Assembly: GCA_963921825.1 (NCBI GenBank)
Contig: OY997588.1
Location: 54,072,803-54,136,802 of the forward strand
Direction: 5' to 3'
Length of the DNA stretch: 64,000 nt
Source of the DNA: Erodium maritimum
Lineage: Eukaryota; Streptophyta; Magnoliopsida; Geraniales; Geraniaceae
The position numbers and the translations under genes were made by a program. Below are positions 33,940-46,850 of this stretch, piece after piece. A model generated the notes under the pieces. It was given only the letters and a program-made list of their open reading frames with translations. It was not told the DNA's origin and did no database searches. Numbering within the stretch: the stretch's first letter is position 1; each line of letters begins with the position of its first letter.

Positions 33940-36900
33940 GAGTGTATGCAGTCACCGACTCCAGGGCCCCAGGATCTAGCACGTACCGTGAGACCATACA
34001 GGGTACGTGTTTATTGTATCATTTATGGGCGTTATTCTTATTTCATACCGGGGCGTCGCAGTCTTTTATTTCGTTGGGTTGTGCTGAGAGGTTGGGGTTG
34101 AGCTTAGAGCCGTTGAGTCCACCCCTGTGCTTGGACACCCCAGTTGGGGGTGGAGTGTCGTTGACTAGGGTCTGTCGCGCCTGCGAGATTAGAGTCGCAG
34201 ACTGTTCTTGCCCTGGTGATCTTCTCGTAATGGGAATGACGACCTTTGATGTGATCTTGGGAATGGATTGGTTGTCGAGGTACCGAGCCAATATCGATTG
34301 CTACAGGCGACGAGTGACAGTGTCAGTGGGCGGTACGAAGCTGACGTGTGTTCTGGGCAGTAAGAGCGGGGTCCTCCTGTCGGTATTGTCCGCTGAGGAG
34401 GAAGTATCGGTTGTGCAGAGCCGAGAGTTACCGAGAGTGTTATGCGAGTTGCCCGAGGTCTTTCCTGAGGAGTTGAGCGGGATGCCACCGGTTCGTGAGG
34501 TGGAGTTCGGGATTGACCTAGTGCCGGGAACGGCGGCGATATCGATGGCGCCTTACAGGTTTGCGCCGGCAGACTTGACTGAGCTGAAGCGTCAGCTAGA
34601 GGAGCTTCAGCAGAAGGGTTTATCCGTCCGAGTGTATCGCCGTGGGGAGCACCAGCACTCTTCGTGAAGAAGAAGAGTGGAGAGCTACGGATGTGTGTAG
34701 ATTACCGGAAGCTGAACCGGGTTACGGTGAAGAACCGATACCCGATGTCGAGGATCGATGACTTGTTCGACCAGTTGAGAGGGTCGACCTGCTTCTCGAA
34801 GATCGATCTGCGATCCGGTTATTATCAGTTGCGAGTCCATGAGGGGGACGTCGCAAAGACTGCATTCCGGACACGCTATGGGCACTACGAGTTCCTGGTG
34901 ATGCCATTCGGACTGACGAACGCACCTGCAGCGTTCATGGACCTGATGAACAGCATCTTCCGGCCGTACTTAGATCAGTTTGTGGTGGTGTTCGTGGACG
35001 ACATCCTGATCTACTCGCAGAACGAGGCGGCCCATAAGTCACATCTGAGGGCTGTTCTGACACTACTGCGCGAGCATCAGCTATATGCCAACCTGGAGAA
35101 GTGCGAGTTCTAGCTCGCTGAGGTGAAATTCTTCGGTCACATCGTGTCCCGTGACGGTATCCTAGTCGATCCGTCGAAGATCGACGCGATCTCGAAGTGG
35201 GCACGGCCCACGAGTGTCTTCAAGATCCGCAGCTCTCTGGGGTAGACAGGCTATTATCGGCGATTCGTACAGGACTTTGCGCGACTAGCCGCGCCGATGA
35301 CTCTGCTGACGCGCAAGGGAGTCGGGTTTGTGTGGACGGAGGACTGTGAACGGAGTTGAAGACCCGGCTGACTACCGCACAAGTATTAGTGGTGCCCGAG
35401 CGAGGGATCGGGTATGATGTCTACTGTGATGCGTCCGGAGAGGGACTGGGCTGCGTACTGATGCAGTTGGGCAGAGTTGTGGCTTATGGCTCCAGGCAGT
35501 TGAAGACGCACGAGCGCAACTATCCTAACCACGACTTGGAGCTAGCAGTAGTCTTGTTTGCGCTAAAGGGCTGGCGATATTATCTGTATGGCGAGGGGTT
35601 TCAGGTGTTCTCGGATCACAAGAGCCTCAAGTACATATTTTCCCATCGAGACCTGAACATACGCCAGCGGCGGTGGATGGAGCTACTCGAGGAGTACGAC
35701 TTCGAGTTACACTACCATCCGGGCAAGGCGAACGTGGTCGCCGACGCCTTGAGTAAGAAGTCGGTTCCGAGCCTCGCCAGCATATCAGTCCGAGAGTGGG
35801 ACATGATGGGGGAGTTGAGCACGTTCGGGCTTGAGCTAGAGGAGATTACTGGCGGCGTGGCCATGTGCTCATTGGTGGCTCAGCCCTCACTGCTTGCCCA
35901 AGTGTTGGAGGCGCAGTCGGAGGACGTCGAGGCGTCAGAGATCCGAGAGAGAGTCGTCAGGGGTGACGAGGCGGTAGGCTGGGAGGATAGTACTGATTGG
36001 GGGTTACGGTACCGCGGGGGGCTGTTCGTGTCGGTTAACTGTAGAGACGACGTGTTGCGAGAGGCACATCATTCGCGTCTTACAGTGCACCCGGGCGGCA
36101 CCAAGATGTACCGTGACCTCAGACGGCACTTCTGGTGGCGCGCGATGCGGAGAGCAGTCGCAGAGTTTATGTCGAGATGTCTCGTCTGTCAGCAGGTGAA
36201 AGCCGAGCATCAGCGTCCCGCAGGATTGTTGCAGCCACTACCGATTGCTCAGTGGAAGTGGGAGTACATTACGATGGACTTCGTGTGTGGACTACCGAGA
36301 TCGCCGAAGGGAAATGACGCCGTATGGGTGGTAGTCGACCGGTTGACCAAGTCGGCCCACTTCCTGGCTATGAGAATGACTGACCCGGTCGATAAGTTGA
36401 GCAGCTTGTATATTCAGGAGATAATGCGTCTCCACGGGGTCCCGGTGTCGATAGTGTCTGATAGGGATCCCCGCTTCACGTCCAGGATTTGGCCGAGTCT
36501 GCAGAAAGCATTGGGGACCAAAGTTCTACTCAGTACGGCACATCATCCCTAGACAAACGGTCAGTCCGAGTGCACTATTCAGATATTGGAGGACATGTTG
36601 CGGGCATGTGTGCTGGATTTCAGGGGATCATGGGAGACCCACCTTCCGTTGGCCGAGTTCGCCTACAACAACAGCTTCCAGGCCAGTATCGGGATGGCAC
36701 CGTTCGAAGCGTTGTATGGGAGGCCGTGTCGATCGCCAGTGTGTTGGGCGGAGGTGGGGGACAAGAGTCTGCTGGGGCCAGATCTTGTCAGAGAGACGAC
36801 AGAGAAGGTCGCGCTGATATGCGATCGGTTGAGGATCGCGCAGAGTCGGCAGAAGAGTTATGCCGACAGACGACGTCGACCTCTTGAGTTTGCATTCGGG

Positions 36901-37340
36901 GATCATGTGTTCCTGAAGGTGAGCCCGATGAAGGGGATGGTACGGTTCAGACGCAGCGGGGGCAAGTTGGCTCCGCGATACATTGGCCCGTTCGAGATCT
37001 TGGGCAGAGTGGGAGTAGTGGCTTATCGTCTGGCGTTGCCACCGCAACTTGGGAGAGTCCATTACGTCGTCCACGTGTCTCAGTTGCGGCAGTACAACGC
37101 AGACCCCTCCCACGTCATCGAGTGGACAGATATCGAGGTGGCTGAAGATGTCTCCTATGAGGAGCAGCCGGTTCGGATCATGGACACACGGGAGCAGGTC
37201 CTACGGGGAGGCAAGATTATCCGCCTGGTACGAGTGTAGTGGAAACATCACGTGGCTGAGTCGACGTGGGAACGGAAGGACGAGGTTCGCGCGAAGTATC
37301 CCGACCTGTTCGACTCCCGAAGTACATCTGTTTTAAATTT
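33940..37340 (+). mobile_element. Tekay pol region (protease, RT, RNase H, integrase, chromodomain)
   Basis: Domains in order: aspartic protease (FHTGASQSFIS near 34035, VILGMDWLSRY near 34252); reverse transcriptase ([12 protein letters not shown] at 34690, [12 protein letters not shown] near 34981); RNase H (YDVYCDASGEGLGCVLMQ at about 35413); integrase with the H-H-C-C zinc-binding region (VHPGGTKMYRDLRRHFWW and CLVCQQVKAEH, about 36085-36215) and core (DFVCGLPRSPKG, about 36280); then a C-terminal HVSQLRQYNADPSHV and chromodomain-like end (HHVAESTWE) near 37270. This order (integrase last) defines Ty3/gypsy. Fossil, a handful of breaks. Confidence 0.88.
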
Positions 37341-37371
37341 CGCGGACGAAATTCCTTTAAGGGGGGTAGAT

Positions 37372-39973
37372 TGAAATAACCACTCCCGGTCAACGCCAGT
37401 CAAACCTGCGAAAAACAGGAAAATTTAAAATTTATAAGACAAACACTTAATTTAACCTAAATTGACCCCGAGGGTCATACCAGACTTAAGTTGACCCCGA
37501 TATCGACCAAAGTGAGTTCCGAGGGACTCAGGGCAACTTTCTGATCAATTTGGGAAATGTTGACTTTTCGCTGGAAAAGTCAACCGAGCGACGTTTTGGT
37601 CCATTCGAGGACCTTTTTGGATCCAAAAAGCTTAACCGTCGTCGCAGCGGTCTTAGTTGAGCCGTTTCCTTATAGCCCGTCAAGTTTCGTAATTTCTTGG
37701 GAAAAGTGCCCGTTCGGGACCCGAAACGTCCGATTTTCGCGAATCTGATTGGAAAATATTTTATAGATATTTTTCAAAAGGTGTGGGACCCACCTTGCCA
37801 CTTGTCCAACAAATGGTGGTGTTAGTTTTGGGGGGGAAATGAGTGGTGAGGGGGGTTATAGGGTTCGGCCAACCCTTAAACAAAAGAGAAAAAAATAGAA
37901 AAAAGAAGAGCAGAGAGTTTAGAGAGAGAAGGAGAAGGAGAAGAAGAGAGAAGAAGGTTGCTAGGGTTTTGGGGCTACTATTCACGTCTTCTCCACCATT
38001 TGATCATCTCAAAAGTTAGAGATTCAAGCTCACCTCATCCTCCTCTTTGGTAAGCACCGAACCAATTCCCGTTTTGTGAAATTTCAAAGCTAGGGTTTTG
38101 TTAAAATGAATGGTTTAGGGTTTTATTGAGGTTGGGGAAGTGTTGGAGACGTTTTGGAGGTGTTTGGAGGTGAGATTGCACGTTTTCCGGTGACCGGGAG
38201 CTCGGGAGGAGCTCCGGCCACCGTGGGTGGTGGCCGGCCGGCCATGGGGTGGCTAGCCGGCCATGGGGTGGCTAGCCGGCCATGGGGTGGCTAGCCGGAG
38301 CTGGGACCAGCCACCACCATGGTGGCCGAGCCCCACTTTGAACCCTAGGGCCCACGGCCAAGTGGGTCGGGTGGGGCCCACGTGCTCAGGTGCTCGGGTT
38401 CAGTGTTCGGGTGGTTTAAAACGTTCCCCGGACCATTTATCCTTAACCGAATCGAAATTTGGAATTAAATTGGAAAAGTTGTAATTATCGGGTTTAGAAA
38501 CTTTAAACGTTGATTAATTGATACGGAAGTCGGAATTCGATTCCGTCAAGTGCTTTGGGGCCCTTGAATTATTCTAAGACCGTAGAAACGAAAACGGGAA
38601 TTTTTGGAGCCCCGGAAGGGCATTTCCAAAACCCGGGCAGATTCGCCATGTCGGGCGAATTGGGCCTTTGCGAGTCCTTTATCGACAATGTCGAGTAATT
38701 GGGAAGTTTGGGAGTGATCGACATTGTTGGGGTTACGTTTGGGCGTTAATTTTATTAGATTCCAGTTTATTCCTGCGAGTTTAAACTGCATTGAAAATTG
38801 TGTTCTTTTAGATCGTGCTGCGGACCGAGGCAAAGGGAAGCTAGGCGAGTGACTGGGATCACGTCGGGGCTTAGTTGAGCACTTTTGGAGAATTACTCGA
38901 GGTAGGGAAAAGTAGCCGGATCTCGGCCCTGATTAGGGAAAGTTAACAGTAGAATTGCATGTGACACCGGGGTGTCGTGGGTTGAGTAGGTTTATTTAAA
39001 TATTAGAAAAGCATGATACGGGACGTAGCAAATATGAGAAAAGCATGTGACACTTAGTAGTGTCGTAGGAACAGAGAACTTAGCGATATTAGAATTACTG
39101 GAGGCATATGACTATGCCCGGAGGTTGACTGTTTAATTTATGTCTTGGGTGGCCATGAGAGCCCGTGTATTATTGTTGGTGTCTTGGGTGGCCATGAGAG
39201 CCCGTGTTTTATTGTGGTGTCTTGAGTGGCCATGAGAGCCCGTGTTTTACTGTTGGGATGTTTGGGGAGGCCAGGAGTGCCCGTGGGGTTGTTGAGCCCG
39301 TGAGTTACAGTTGGCGTGTCTTGGGAGGCCATGAGGGCCCGTGGGGTTGTTGAACCCGAGTCTTTACCGTGGAGTCTTGAGTGGCCATGAGTGTCGGGGA
39401 GTGTTGAACTGGTCTTGTTACTGTTTGTTGAGCTTTGCTTGTGATTGTGATTGTGTTTGCCCGAGGTTAGTAACCCGACTTCGTGTCGGGGAGTGGTGTG
39501 GATTTTGGCAGGTTACGAGCATTCTTTGGCTGGCCTGACCAAATTCGAGTCTCGACAGGTTACGAGCATTCTTTGGCTGGCCTGACCAAATACGGGTCTC
39601 GACAGGTTATGAGCATTCTTTGGCTGGCCTGATCCGTGTTCGGGTCTCGGCAGGTTACGAGCATTCTTTGGTTGGCCTGATCCGTGTTCGAGTCTCGGCA
39701 GGTTACGAGCATGCTTTTGCTGGCCTGATCCGTGTTCGAGTCTCGACAGGTTGTGAGCATTCTTTGGCTAGCCTGATCCGAGTTCGTGTCTTGGGAGGAG
39801 GTCATAAATGGTTGTGTCGGGTTTACATTACGAGTTTGAGGTTGAGTCTGTTGTGGAAGGTAATGGGTTGTGGGTCAGTTGAGTACTTGAGTTGGAGATT
39901 GTAGTCCCGGTGTTGGGTTTGGTGTTGGTGTTACTGGCTTTGTCTGCTAATTATGCCATAGTCAGTCTGTTAT
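37372..39973 (+). repeat. Tekay 3' LTR
   Basis: Starts TGAAATAACCACTC and matches the 5' LTR to 39973, where copia coding sequence resumes. It contains three copies of a 19-bp unit (CCATGGGGTGGCTAGCCGG, starts 38242, 38261, 38280); the 5' LTR has one at the matching place. Confidence 0.88.
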
Positions 39974-40480
39974 GCCATAGCCAAGGAAATGGCACGTATC
40001 GTGAGATACAATATCCTTAATGAACTTCTCTCCTGCAAAATGTCAGTAGGAGGCTCCGTGGGTCCTCATGTCCTGAAGATGAGGGGGCATCTCGAACATC
40101 TTAATCGACTGGGTTTTAAGATAGAGAACGAGATGGCAGCGGATGTGGTTCTGCGTTCCCTTCCTCGTTCATATGCTACGTTCGTCATGAACTATCATAT
40201 GCACGATATGGACAAGACCATTTCAGAGTTGCATGGAATGTCGATAACTGCTGAAAATAACGTCAAGGATCAGGGATCCAAGTATTTTCTGATGGTCAGA
40301 CAGGGAAACAGTTTCAAGAATAAGGGAACTGTTAGTGGTAAGGGCAAGGCTCCTATGCACTTGGTAGGAAAGATGAGGCATCAAAGCTTCCTAACCCTCT
40401 TAGGATCGGGTAGTCCTCAAGGAAGGGGAAGTAGGTTGAGAATGTCTGTTCTACTGTCAACAACCTGGTCACTGAAAGAA
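39974..40480 (+). mobile_element. Copia gag remains
   Basis: Reads VLKMRGHLEHLNRLGF, LRSLPRSYATFVMNYHMH and MDKTISELHGM, the pattern of the UBN2-type copia gag domain, followed by a Lys-rich stretch. Fossil; part of the element split by the Tekay insertion. Confidence 0.8.
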
Positions 40481-40589
40481 AGATTGTAGGAAGTTTCTGG
40501 ATGATCTGAAGAAGGGCGGTGGGATTGCGCCTTCATCAAGTATTTTCTTTATACAGCTAAATCTCACTACTTCCAATGATTTATGGGTA

Positions 40590-43576
40590 TTGGATATTGA
40601 GGCTGAATCTCACATTTGTACTCATGTGCAGTGGTTGGAAGGTAGGAGAAGCTTGAAGAAGGACGAGGTGGACCTCAGAGTGGGCAACAAGACTGGAGTT
40701 GTGGCGACTGCTGTAGGATCCATTAGTCTTCTTTTGCCAATTGGGCTAGTTTTTGTTTTCAAAAATTTTGTTGGAAAAGGAAGGATGCAATTTTGATGTT
40801 GGAAATGGGATTTTCAATATTTTATGCAATGATATATTTCATGCTAGCGCCAAAATGGTTGGAGGATTGTACATATTGGATATGGATAACAATGCCTCAA
40901 GCTCTGTATATAATGTAAATACCAAGAGGTCTAAGTCCAACGATTTAGACCAAACTCTGTTATGGCACTGTCGTTTAGGGCACATAAACGAGAAACGCAT
41001 ATCAACACTTCACAAGTGTGGACTTCTTAGTCCATTCTAATTTCATTCGATTGATAGATGCAAATCTTGTTTGATGGGAAAACTGACTAAAGCGCCCTTC
41101 ATCGGTCGCAGTGAAAGGGCGGGTGACTTATTGGGGCTAATACACTCGGATGTGTGTGGACCAATGAGTACACTGGACAGGACGGGTTTTGGCTACTTTA
41201 TCACATTTACTGATGACTTCAGTAGATATGGTTATGTCTATTTGATGAGACATAAGTCTGAAGCTTTTGATAAATTCAAAGAGTCTAAGATTGAAGTAGA
41301 AAACCAGCTCGGGAAAAGTATTAAAGCACTTTGATCGGATCGAGGTGGAGAATACTTGACCACAGAGCTTTTAGATCATCTAGCAGAAAGTGGGATCCTT
41401 TCGGAATGGGCTCCTCCTAGAACACCACAATTGAATGGTGTGTCCGAACGGAGAAATCAGACTTTATTGGATATGGTCCGGTCCATGATCAGTGGGAGTG
41501 ATCTCCCAATCTCTTTTTGGGGTTATGCTCTGGAGATGGACGCATTCATTTTAAATCGGGCTCCGACGAAGGTTGTGGAAGGGACACCATTTGAGAAATG
41601 ACGCGGGAGAAAGCCCGTTTTGTCCTTCCTAAAGATTTGAGGTTGCGAGGCTTATGTGAAACGTTTAGTTCCGACTAAGCTCGAACCAAGATATGATAAA
41701 TGCACCTTCATTGGGTATCCTAAAGAAACAATAGGGTACTACTTTTACAAACCCAGCGAGAACACGGTGTTCGTCGCTCAGGGTGGGGTCTTTATGGAAA
41801 GGGAGTTTATTTCCAAAGACGTCAGTGGAAGGGCTGTACATCTAGAAGAAATTCAGGGTGGTACATATCCAACTGATCCACTAGACAACCCTGTAGAAGA
41901 GCCTGAGATGGTCGTAGAGCAAGGACCAGTTCCTGCAACAATTCCAGAAAGTCCAAGGCGATCTGGAAGGGTTAGTCGTCCACCTCCGAGATATGGTTAC
42001 TTTGTGTCTGGAGGTGACGGTGAACTTGTGGTGGATCACGATGATCCAGCTACATTTCGGGAAGCTGTGGACGGACCCGACTCTGAGTTATGGCTGGGAG
42101 CCATGAGAGAGGAAATGAAATCCATGTCGGACAACCAAGTCTAGGATATGGTTGATCCCATCGGTGGTGTAAGAACCATCGGATGCAAATGGATCTTCAA
42201 GATGAAGATGGACATGGAAGGAAACCCTCAGACATACAAAGCTCGACTGGTGGCGAAAGGTTATAGGCAGATCCAAGGGATTGACTATGAGGAAACCTTT
42301 TCCCCAGTGGGTATGGTCAAATCTATCCGGATTCTTCTTGCCATAGCTGCATATCACAATTACAAGATATGACAAAAATGGATGTCAAAACCGCTTTCCT
42401 AAACGGAAATATGTCGGAGGACGTTTATATGTCTCAACTCGAAGGTTTTGTCGATTTGAAGAATAAGGGAAAGATTTGTAAGTTGTTGAAATCCATTTAT
42501 GGATTGAAAGAAGCTTCTCGGAGTTGGAACCTTCGTTTTGATGAAGATGTAATTGGATTTGGCTTTATCAAGAATGAGGATGAATCTTGTGTTTACAAGA
42601 AGGCAAATGGGAGTAAAATTACCTTTCTGGTGTTGTATGTCGATGGCATACTACTCATTGGAAACGACATCCCAACCTTGCACGAGACTAAAGCTTGGTT
42701 AGGGAAGTGTTTCTCAATGAAGGACTTAGGCGATGCTACTTATATCTTAGGGATTAAGATATATAGAGATCGCACCAAGAGGGTCTTGGGTTTAAGTCAA
42801 AGCACCTATGTGAACAAGGTATTGAGTAGGTTCTCAATGCTTGATTCCAAGAAAGGACTCTTACCCGCGCGTCATGGCGTTCATCTCAACAAGACTCAGT
42901 GTCCTAAGACACCTGATGAGCTGAAAAGGATGATGCAAATCCCATACGCTTCGGCGGTAGGATCGATCATGTATACCATGCTATGCACAAGACCGGATGT
43001 CTCATATACCTTGAGGTGTACCAGCAGACATCAGTCTAACCCTGGTGAGGAACACTGGATAGCGGTCAAAGCGATTCTTAACTATTTGAGAAGAATTAAG
43101 GACACGTTTCTAGTGTACGAGGGAAAAGATGATTCTGAACTAGTTTTTAATGGACATGTAGACGCTAGTTTCCAAACAGATCCTGATGACTTTAGAAGTC
43201 AGTCAGGATATGTGTTCACGCTAAATGGCGGAGCTTTCAGCTGGAAGAGTGTGAAGCAAGACACCGTCGCTGACTCCACGACAGAGACCGAGTGCATAGC
43301 GGCTACAGAGGCAGGGTTGGGTGAATCAAAAACCCATCCAGCCCGGTGAACCTATTTTGCGACAACACAGGGGCTATTGTGCAAGCTAAAGAGCCTAGAT
43401 CGCATAACAAATCCAAATATGTACTGCGGCGATACCACCTCATCAGCGAGATACTGAACCGAGGCGATGTAAAGATCACATATATTGCAACTGATGATAA
43501 CATAGCCGACCCGTTCACTAAGGCACTATCGTTACCTAAACATGAGAGGCATGAAAGGTCAATGGGAATAGATTGA
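40590..43576 (+). mobile_element. Copia pol remains (protease, integrase, RT, RNase H)
   Basis: Remnants in copia order: a protease-like stretch with AESHICTHVQ; the GAG-pre-integrase segment LLWHCRLGHINEKRIS (40960); integrase (HSDVCGPMSTLDRTGFGYF at 41145, ending in PQLNGVSERRNQTLLDMVRSM at about 41425); RT ([12 protein letters not shown] at 42235, LDVKTAFLNG-like at 42372, LVLYVDGILLIGNDI at 42630); RNase H (VDASFQTDPDDFRSQSGYVF near 43160). Integrase before RT places it in Ty1/copia. Fossil with several breaks. Confidence 0.85.
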
Positions 43577-43608
43577 AGTATAGATTGGAACTAGGCCAAG
43601 TGGGAGAT

Positions 43609-45188
43609 TGTTAGTCTTAGTGCCCGTAGTTCAATCATAAGTGTCCAAATGTATATATCATCATTAGCAATAAGATTAAAGTGGTTTTATATTACTTATG
43701 TGTTGGAGTAATATATCGATGTGTGTTCTAATCTATACCCACCATGCGAATAGAACCATAGATTGAGATGGATCACACACGATGGGTCCCTAGTCAACAA
43801 AGCTTCACTAGAAGTGACTAGTATGAAAGATGACTCTTCATGGCTTACGTTCTGTTAGTCATTGGAATGGGATCCGGAGTCTGATCATAGATATCATGTG
43901 GGACATGATATTTGACAACCCGACATGAATATGTGCCATAGATCAAGTCATGGACATATTCATTGTCGGAGCTTGTCATGTATCCTTAGACCAAGGAGTC
44001 TTTGTGATCGCTATGCAGTAAACAACTGAGTTTGACCTGAGCCTAACGTTGTCCGTAACAGGGCTTCCATAACGGCCAGGATTGGCTTGGGGATGGACTG
44101 CATGAGTGACACGAAAGACGGCTAAGGGATTTATCCCTCATACTACGGTATGGGAAAGATATTGGTTCTCGGCCGCTTGATCGAGAGTGACTGAAAGAAT
44201 AGCATGGTCATGCACATGATACTGGGCATCATATATTCAGTCATCTCACATATCAAGGAACAGTGATTGAGAATAGTAAGGATGACGGCTCTATGCCTTA
44301 TCTCAATCAGGATATCGGAGATAAAAGAATAATGACAGGGATGACGGAAAGGTTAGAATCGACAAGGTCGATTCATTATGGAGTATCAAGCAATATTAAA
44401 GTCTTTTTGGTTGCCACTTAAATAGGATCAAGTAAAATGGGATTTTACGTTGATCTATTGACATGCATAAACCTAAGGGCCACACCGGAGGGTGAAACTC
44501 ATTGACACATTTATGGAGAATGGCCAAAAAGGAGTTGTCTCGGTACATGACCAAAACTGGGTTTTGGGTCATGTGCTCGTAAGTGAATAGGACTTTACGA
44601 ATCGAGACAAGGCCTGGAGTCTTGGGGTTGATCGCGTCGGATAATGTTGGACATTTCCGGTATGGAAGGCTTGGAGGCGATGAGCGAATCACGGGACCTC
44701 GTTGGAAATGGCCACGGGCCATGTTCCAAGAGGCCCATGCAACCAAGGCCCATGGAACTAATTAATCAAGTCTTGATTAATTAGTACAAAGTAAGCATGA
44801 CAAGGATTAAGGTGTTGGTGATTCACCACCTAACTCCATCTTATCTAGCCATACTTTGTCCTATTTAAACCTTACTTGTCACCATGCTTGTCTCATGCCT
44901 TTAGTTGGACAAGTATGGGGTTTTTTATTTCAACATAACAAACACAAGACAAGAATAGAAAACACAACTTCTCCCTCCTCTCCATGGCAATTTCGGCCAA
45001 GGCAAGCTCCCACCTCCATTTTTGTTTTCTTGAGTCCTCAAAGAGAAGAACTAAGTGGCTTTGATTCCCATGTGGATACGTAAGCGTCTTGGAGACTCAA
45101 GCCGGTCATTCGTTACCCGGTGTTCTTGTTTTGGTAAGAAATAGTGCTGAATTTTTCTCTCGTGAATCCATTCATTGTTAGTTGTTTC
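43609..45188 (+). repeat. Copia 3' LTR
   Basis: Begins TGTTAGTCTTAGTGCCC right after the purine tract and follows the 5' LTR, then the LTR fragment at 1394-1620. Similarity ends near GTTGTTTCAC at 45188. Confidence 0.8.
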
Positions 45189-46850
45189 ACTAGATATATT
45201 CATCATAGTTCTGGGTGTATTGTTGTCCAAATACTAGGTTTATCATCCAGAGTAGCGATGAAATAACCCTAAATCGTGTGAAAGAACCGTAACTCCTCAA
45301 ATTAACCGTAAGTTAAACGTGTATTACCGTAATGACACATCTATTTGTACTAACTTAAATTTACTTACTTACCTTATGATTATGACCCCTCATCATCATG
45401 ACGCGTCCCGTCATTATAAACGTTTCATATACTACTTATGGGAGAGAGATAAGAGACAAGACCATCTTCATCTTTATCCAAGCCGCACCAGTTTCAAATC
45501 TTCTAGTTTTTTTCTTCATAGGTTCTTTATCCCTTATTCACGAAATGTCGACTTCCCCATCTCTTCCATTATCTCCTTTACCATCTACTCCACTACCTAC
45601 CAACTCTCCGTTCCGTCTCCCCTCACGTGAATGATAGTGAATGTTTCTCAGGCGAAGAAGAAGAAACAAACGTACATGATCACCTGTATGCGGAGGAAGA
45701 TGATTCTATCAAGGACGAAGATCTGGGTGAAGACCATTTGTTGGAAGACCCTGTGGACATTCCCCATCCAGATAGTGACGAGGAATATAAGGCCCGAAAG
45801 GACAAGAAGAAGAGGAAACTAAAGAGTTGGAAATATTTGGGTAGATGGTGGATTTGTTATTTTTGTCTAAGTTGATTATTAGACATTTACTATGGGTTCA
45901 CGAACGCCAAATCACCGAAAGAAGTCTCGACCATATTCTGAATCCCAAAATTTTTATCCAGAAAATTATAACCAGTTTTTATGGTTAATGAGAACCCATC
46001 ATTGCATGTTTTAAAAAAAAAAAGTTAATAATTTTATCGACTTAAAATGAACCATTCATAGGTAATAATGTGCATATGAACTCCATCGCGACACACATGG
46101 AATGAACATCCCACCAATTTGAATTAATTCAATTTATCATTGGTGACAGCATGAATTGATGGAGCTAAACTGATGTTGCATTGGCCATTACCATTAATTG
46201 TCCCATTAGTTCGTTATTGAACAACACTCAACAAAAGACACTTTACTTTCGTAACTTCAATAAAACTCAAAACATTTTCTTAAATTGAATTGTTTCTGAA
46301 AAGGATAGCATTTGTATGATCATCAATGTACGCCGTTGTAAGTTGTACCTGCTTGGATACAATATGTCCTTCAAAATTAGTTTTAATTCAAAACCGTTTT
46401 TACGTTGGAATTTGTACTTTCAAGTTTTTCAGTTTTGTACGTTCATGTCTTTGACTTATTGTTGTTGGAGTTAAATAGAGTCATTTGTCGGTGAAATCTG
46501 TTACTGATTTATTATATATTGTATTTTTGTACACACCATTAGCATGATGTTCATATATAAGCATTATTTTAAAAGATTTTAATTTATTTATTATTCTTTT
46601 TCCGAGCAACATAAAATCTCGATTTTATTAATTTATATAAAAAGAAATAATCAAGGGTGAGTATGGACATTGGACAATTCTAACTCTAGGATCCTAACCA
46701 AAAAAATAACCCGATTTTGGTTATTGTTTCATCGCCAAAATAAATAAATAAAACTCTCATCTTTTGGGTAACTAAATGTGGTTCAACCAAGTACCTATTA
46801 GATTGTCGGATTGCCGCTTAATCTTATGGGAGACATGTTATTGTATGTAA
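45189..46850. other. AT-rich intergenic DNA with one small acidic open frame
   Basis: A frame at 45627-45875 (82 codons) is strongly acidic (GEEEETNVHDHLYAEEDD), then basic (KARKDKKKRKLK). A Pro/Ser-rich frame (MSTSPSLPLSPLPS) from 45545 ends just before it. A CATTATAAACG sequence lies about 130 bases upstream. I recognise no family; it could be a host gene fragment or chance. The rest is AT-rich and featureless. Confidence 0.3.

Larger units (their letters stand above)
28993..39973 (+). mobile_element. Ty3/gypsy chromovirus, Tekay/Del type, broken but nearly full span
   Basis: An 11 kb element inserted in the copia leader. It has a 2844-bp 5' LTR (28993-31836), primer-binding site, gag, protease, RT, RNase H, integrase with a chromodomain-like C-terminus, purine tract AAGGGGGGTAGA, and a 3' LTR (37372-39973). 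Long LTRs with internal minisatellites and a chromodomain fit the Tekay/Del lineage. The LTRs differ by only a few bases per hundred by eye, so it is younger than the copia host. It has a handful of breaks and is not intact. Confidence 0.88.
27041..45188 (+). mobile_element. Ty1/copia retrotransposon, broken, with a Tekay element nested inside
   Basis: It begins TGTTAGTGCCCGTAG at 27041 and ends in a related LTR (43609 to about 45188). The primer-binding site TGGTATCAGAGC (initiator Met-tRNA) follows the 5' LTR, and a purine tract AAGTGGGAGAT precedes the 3' LTR. Gag and pol remains on the right (39974-43576) are in copia order: gag, protease, integrase, RT, RNase H. The 5' leader (28173-28992) is separated from them by a Tekay insertion at 28993-39973. 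The copy is a fossil with many breaks and the two LTRs differ in length. It is older than its Tekay guest. Confidence 0.85.

Noticed and set aside
44396-44765. Open frames in the copia 3' LTR
   Set aside because: LTR sequence without known coding role; frames are not kept in the 5' LTR.
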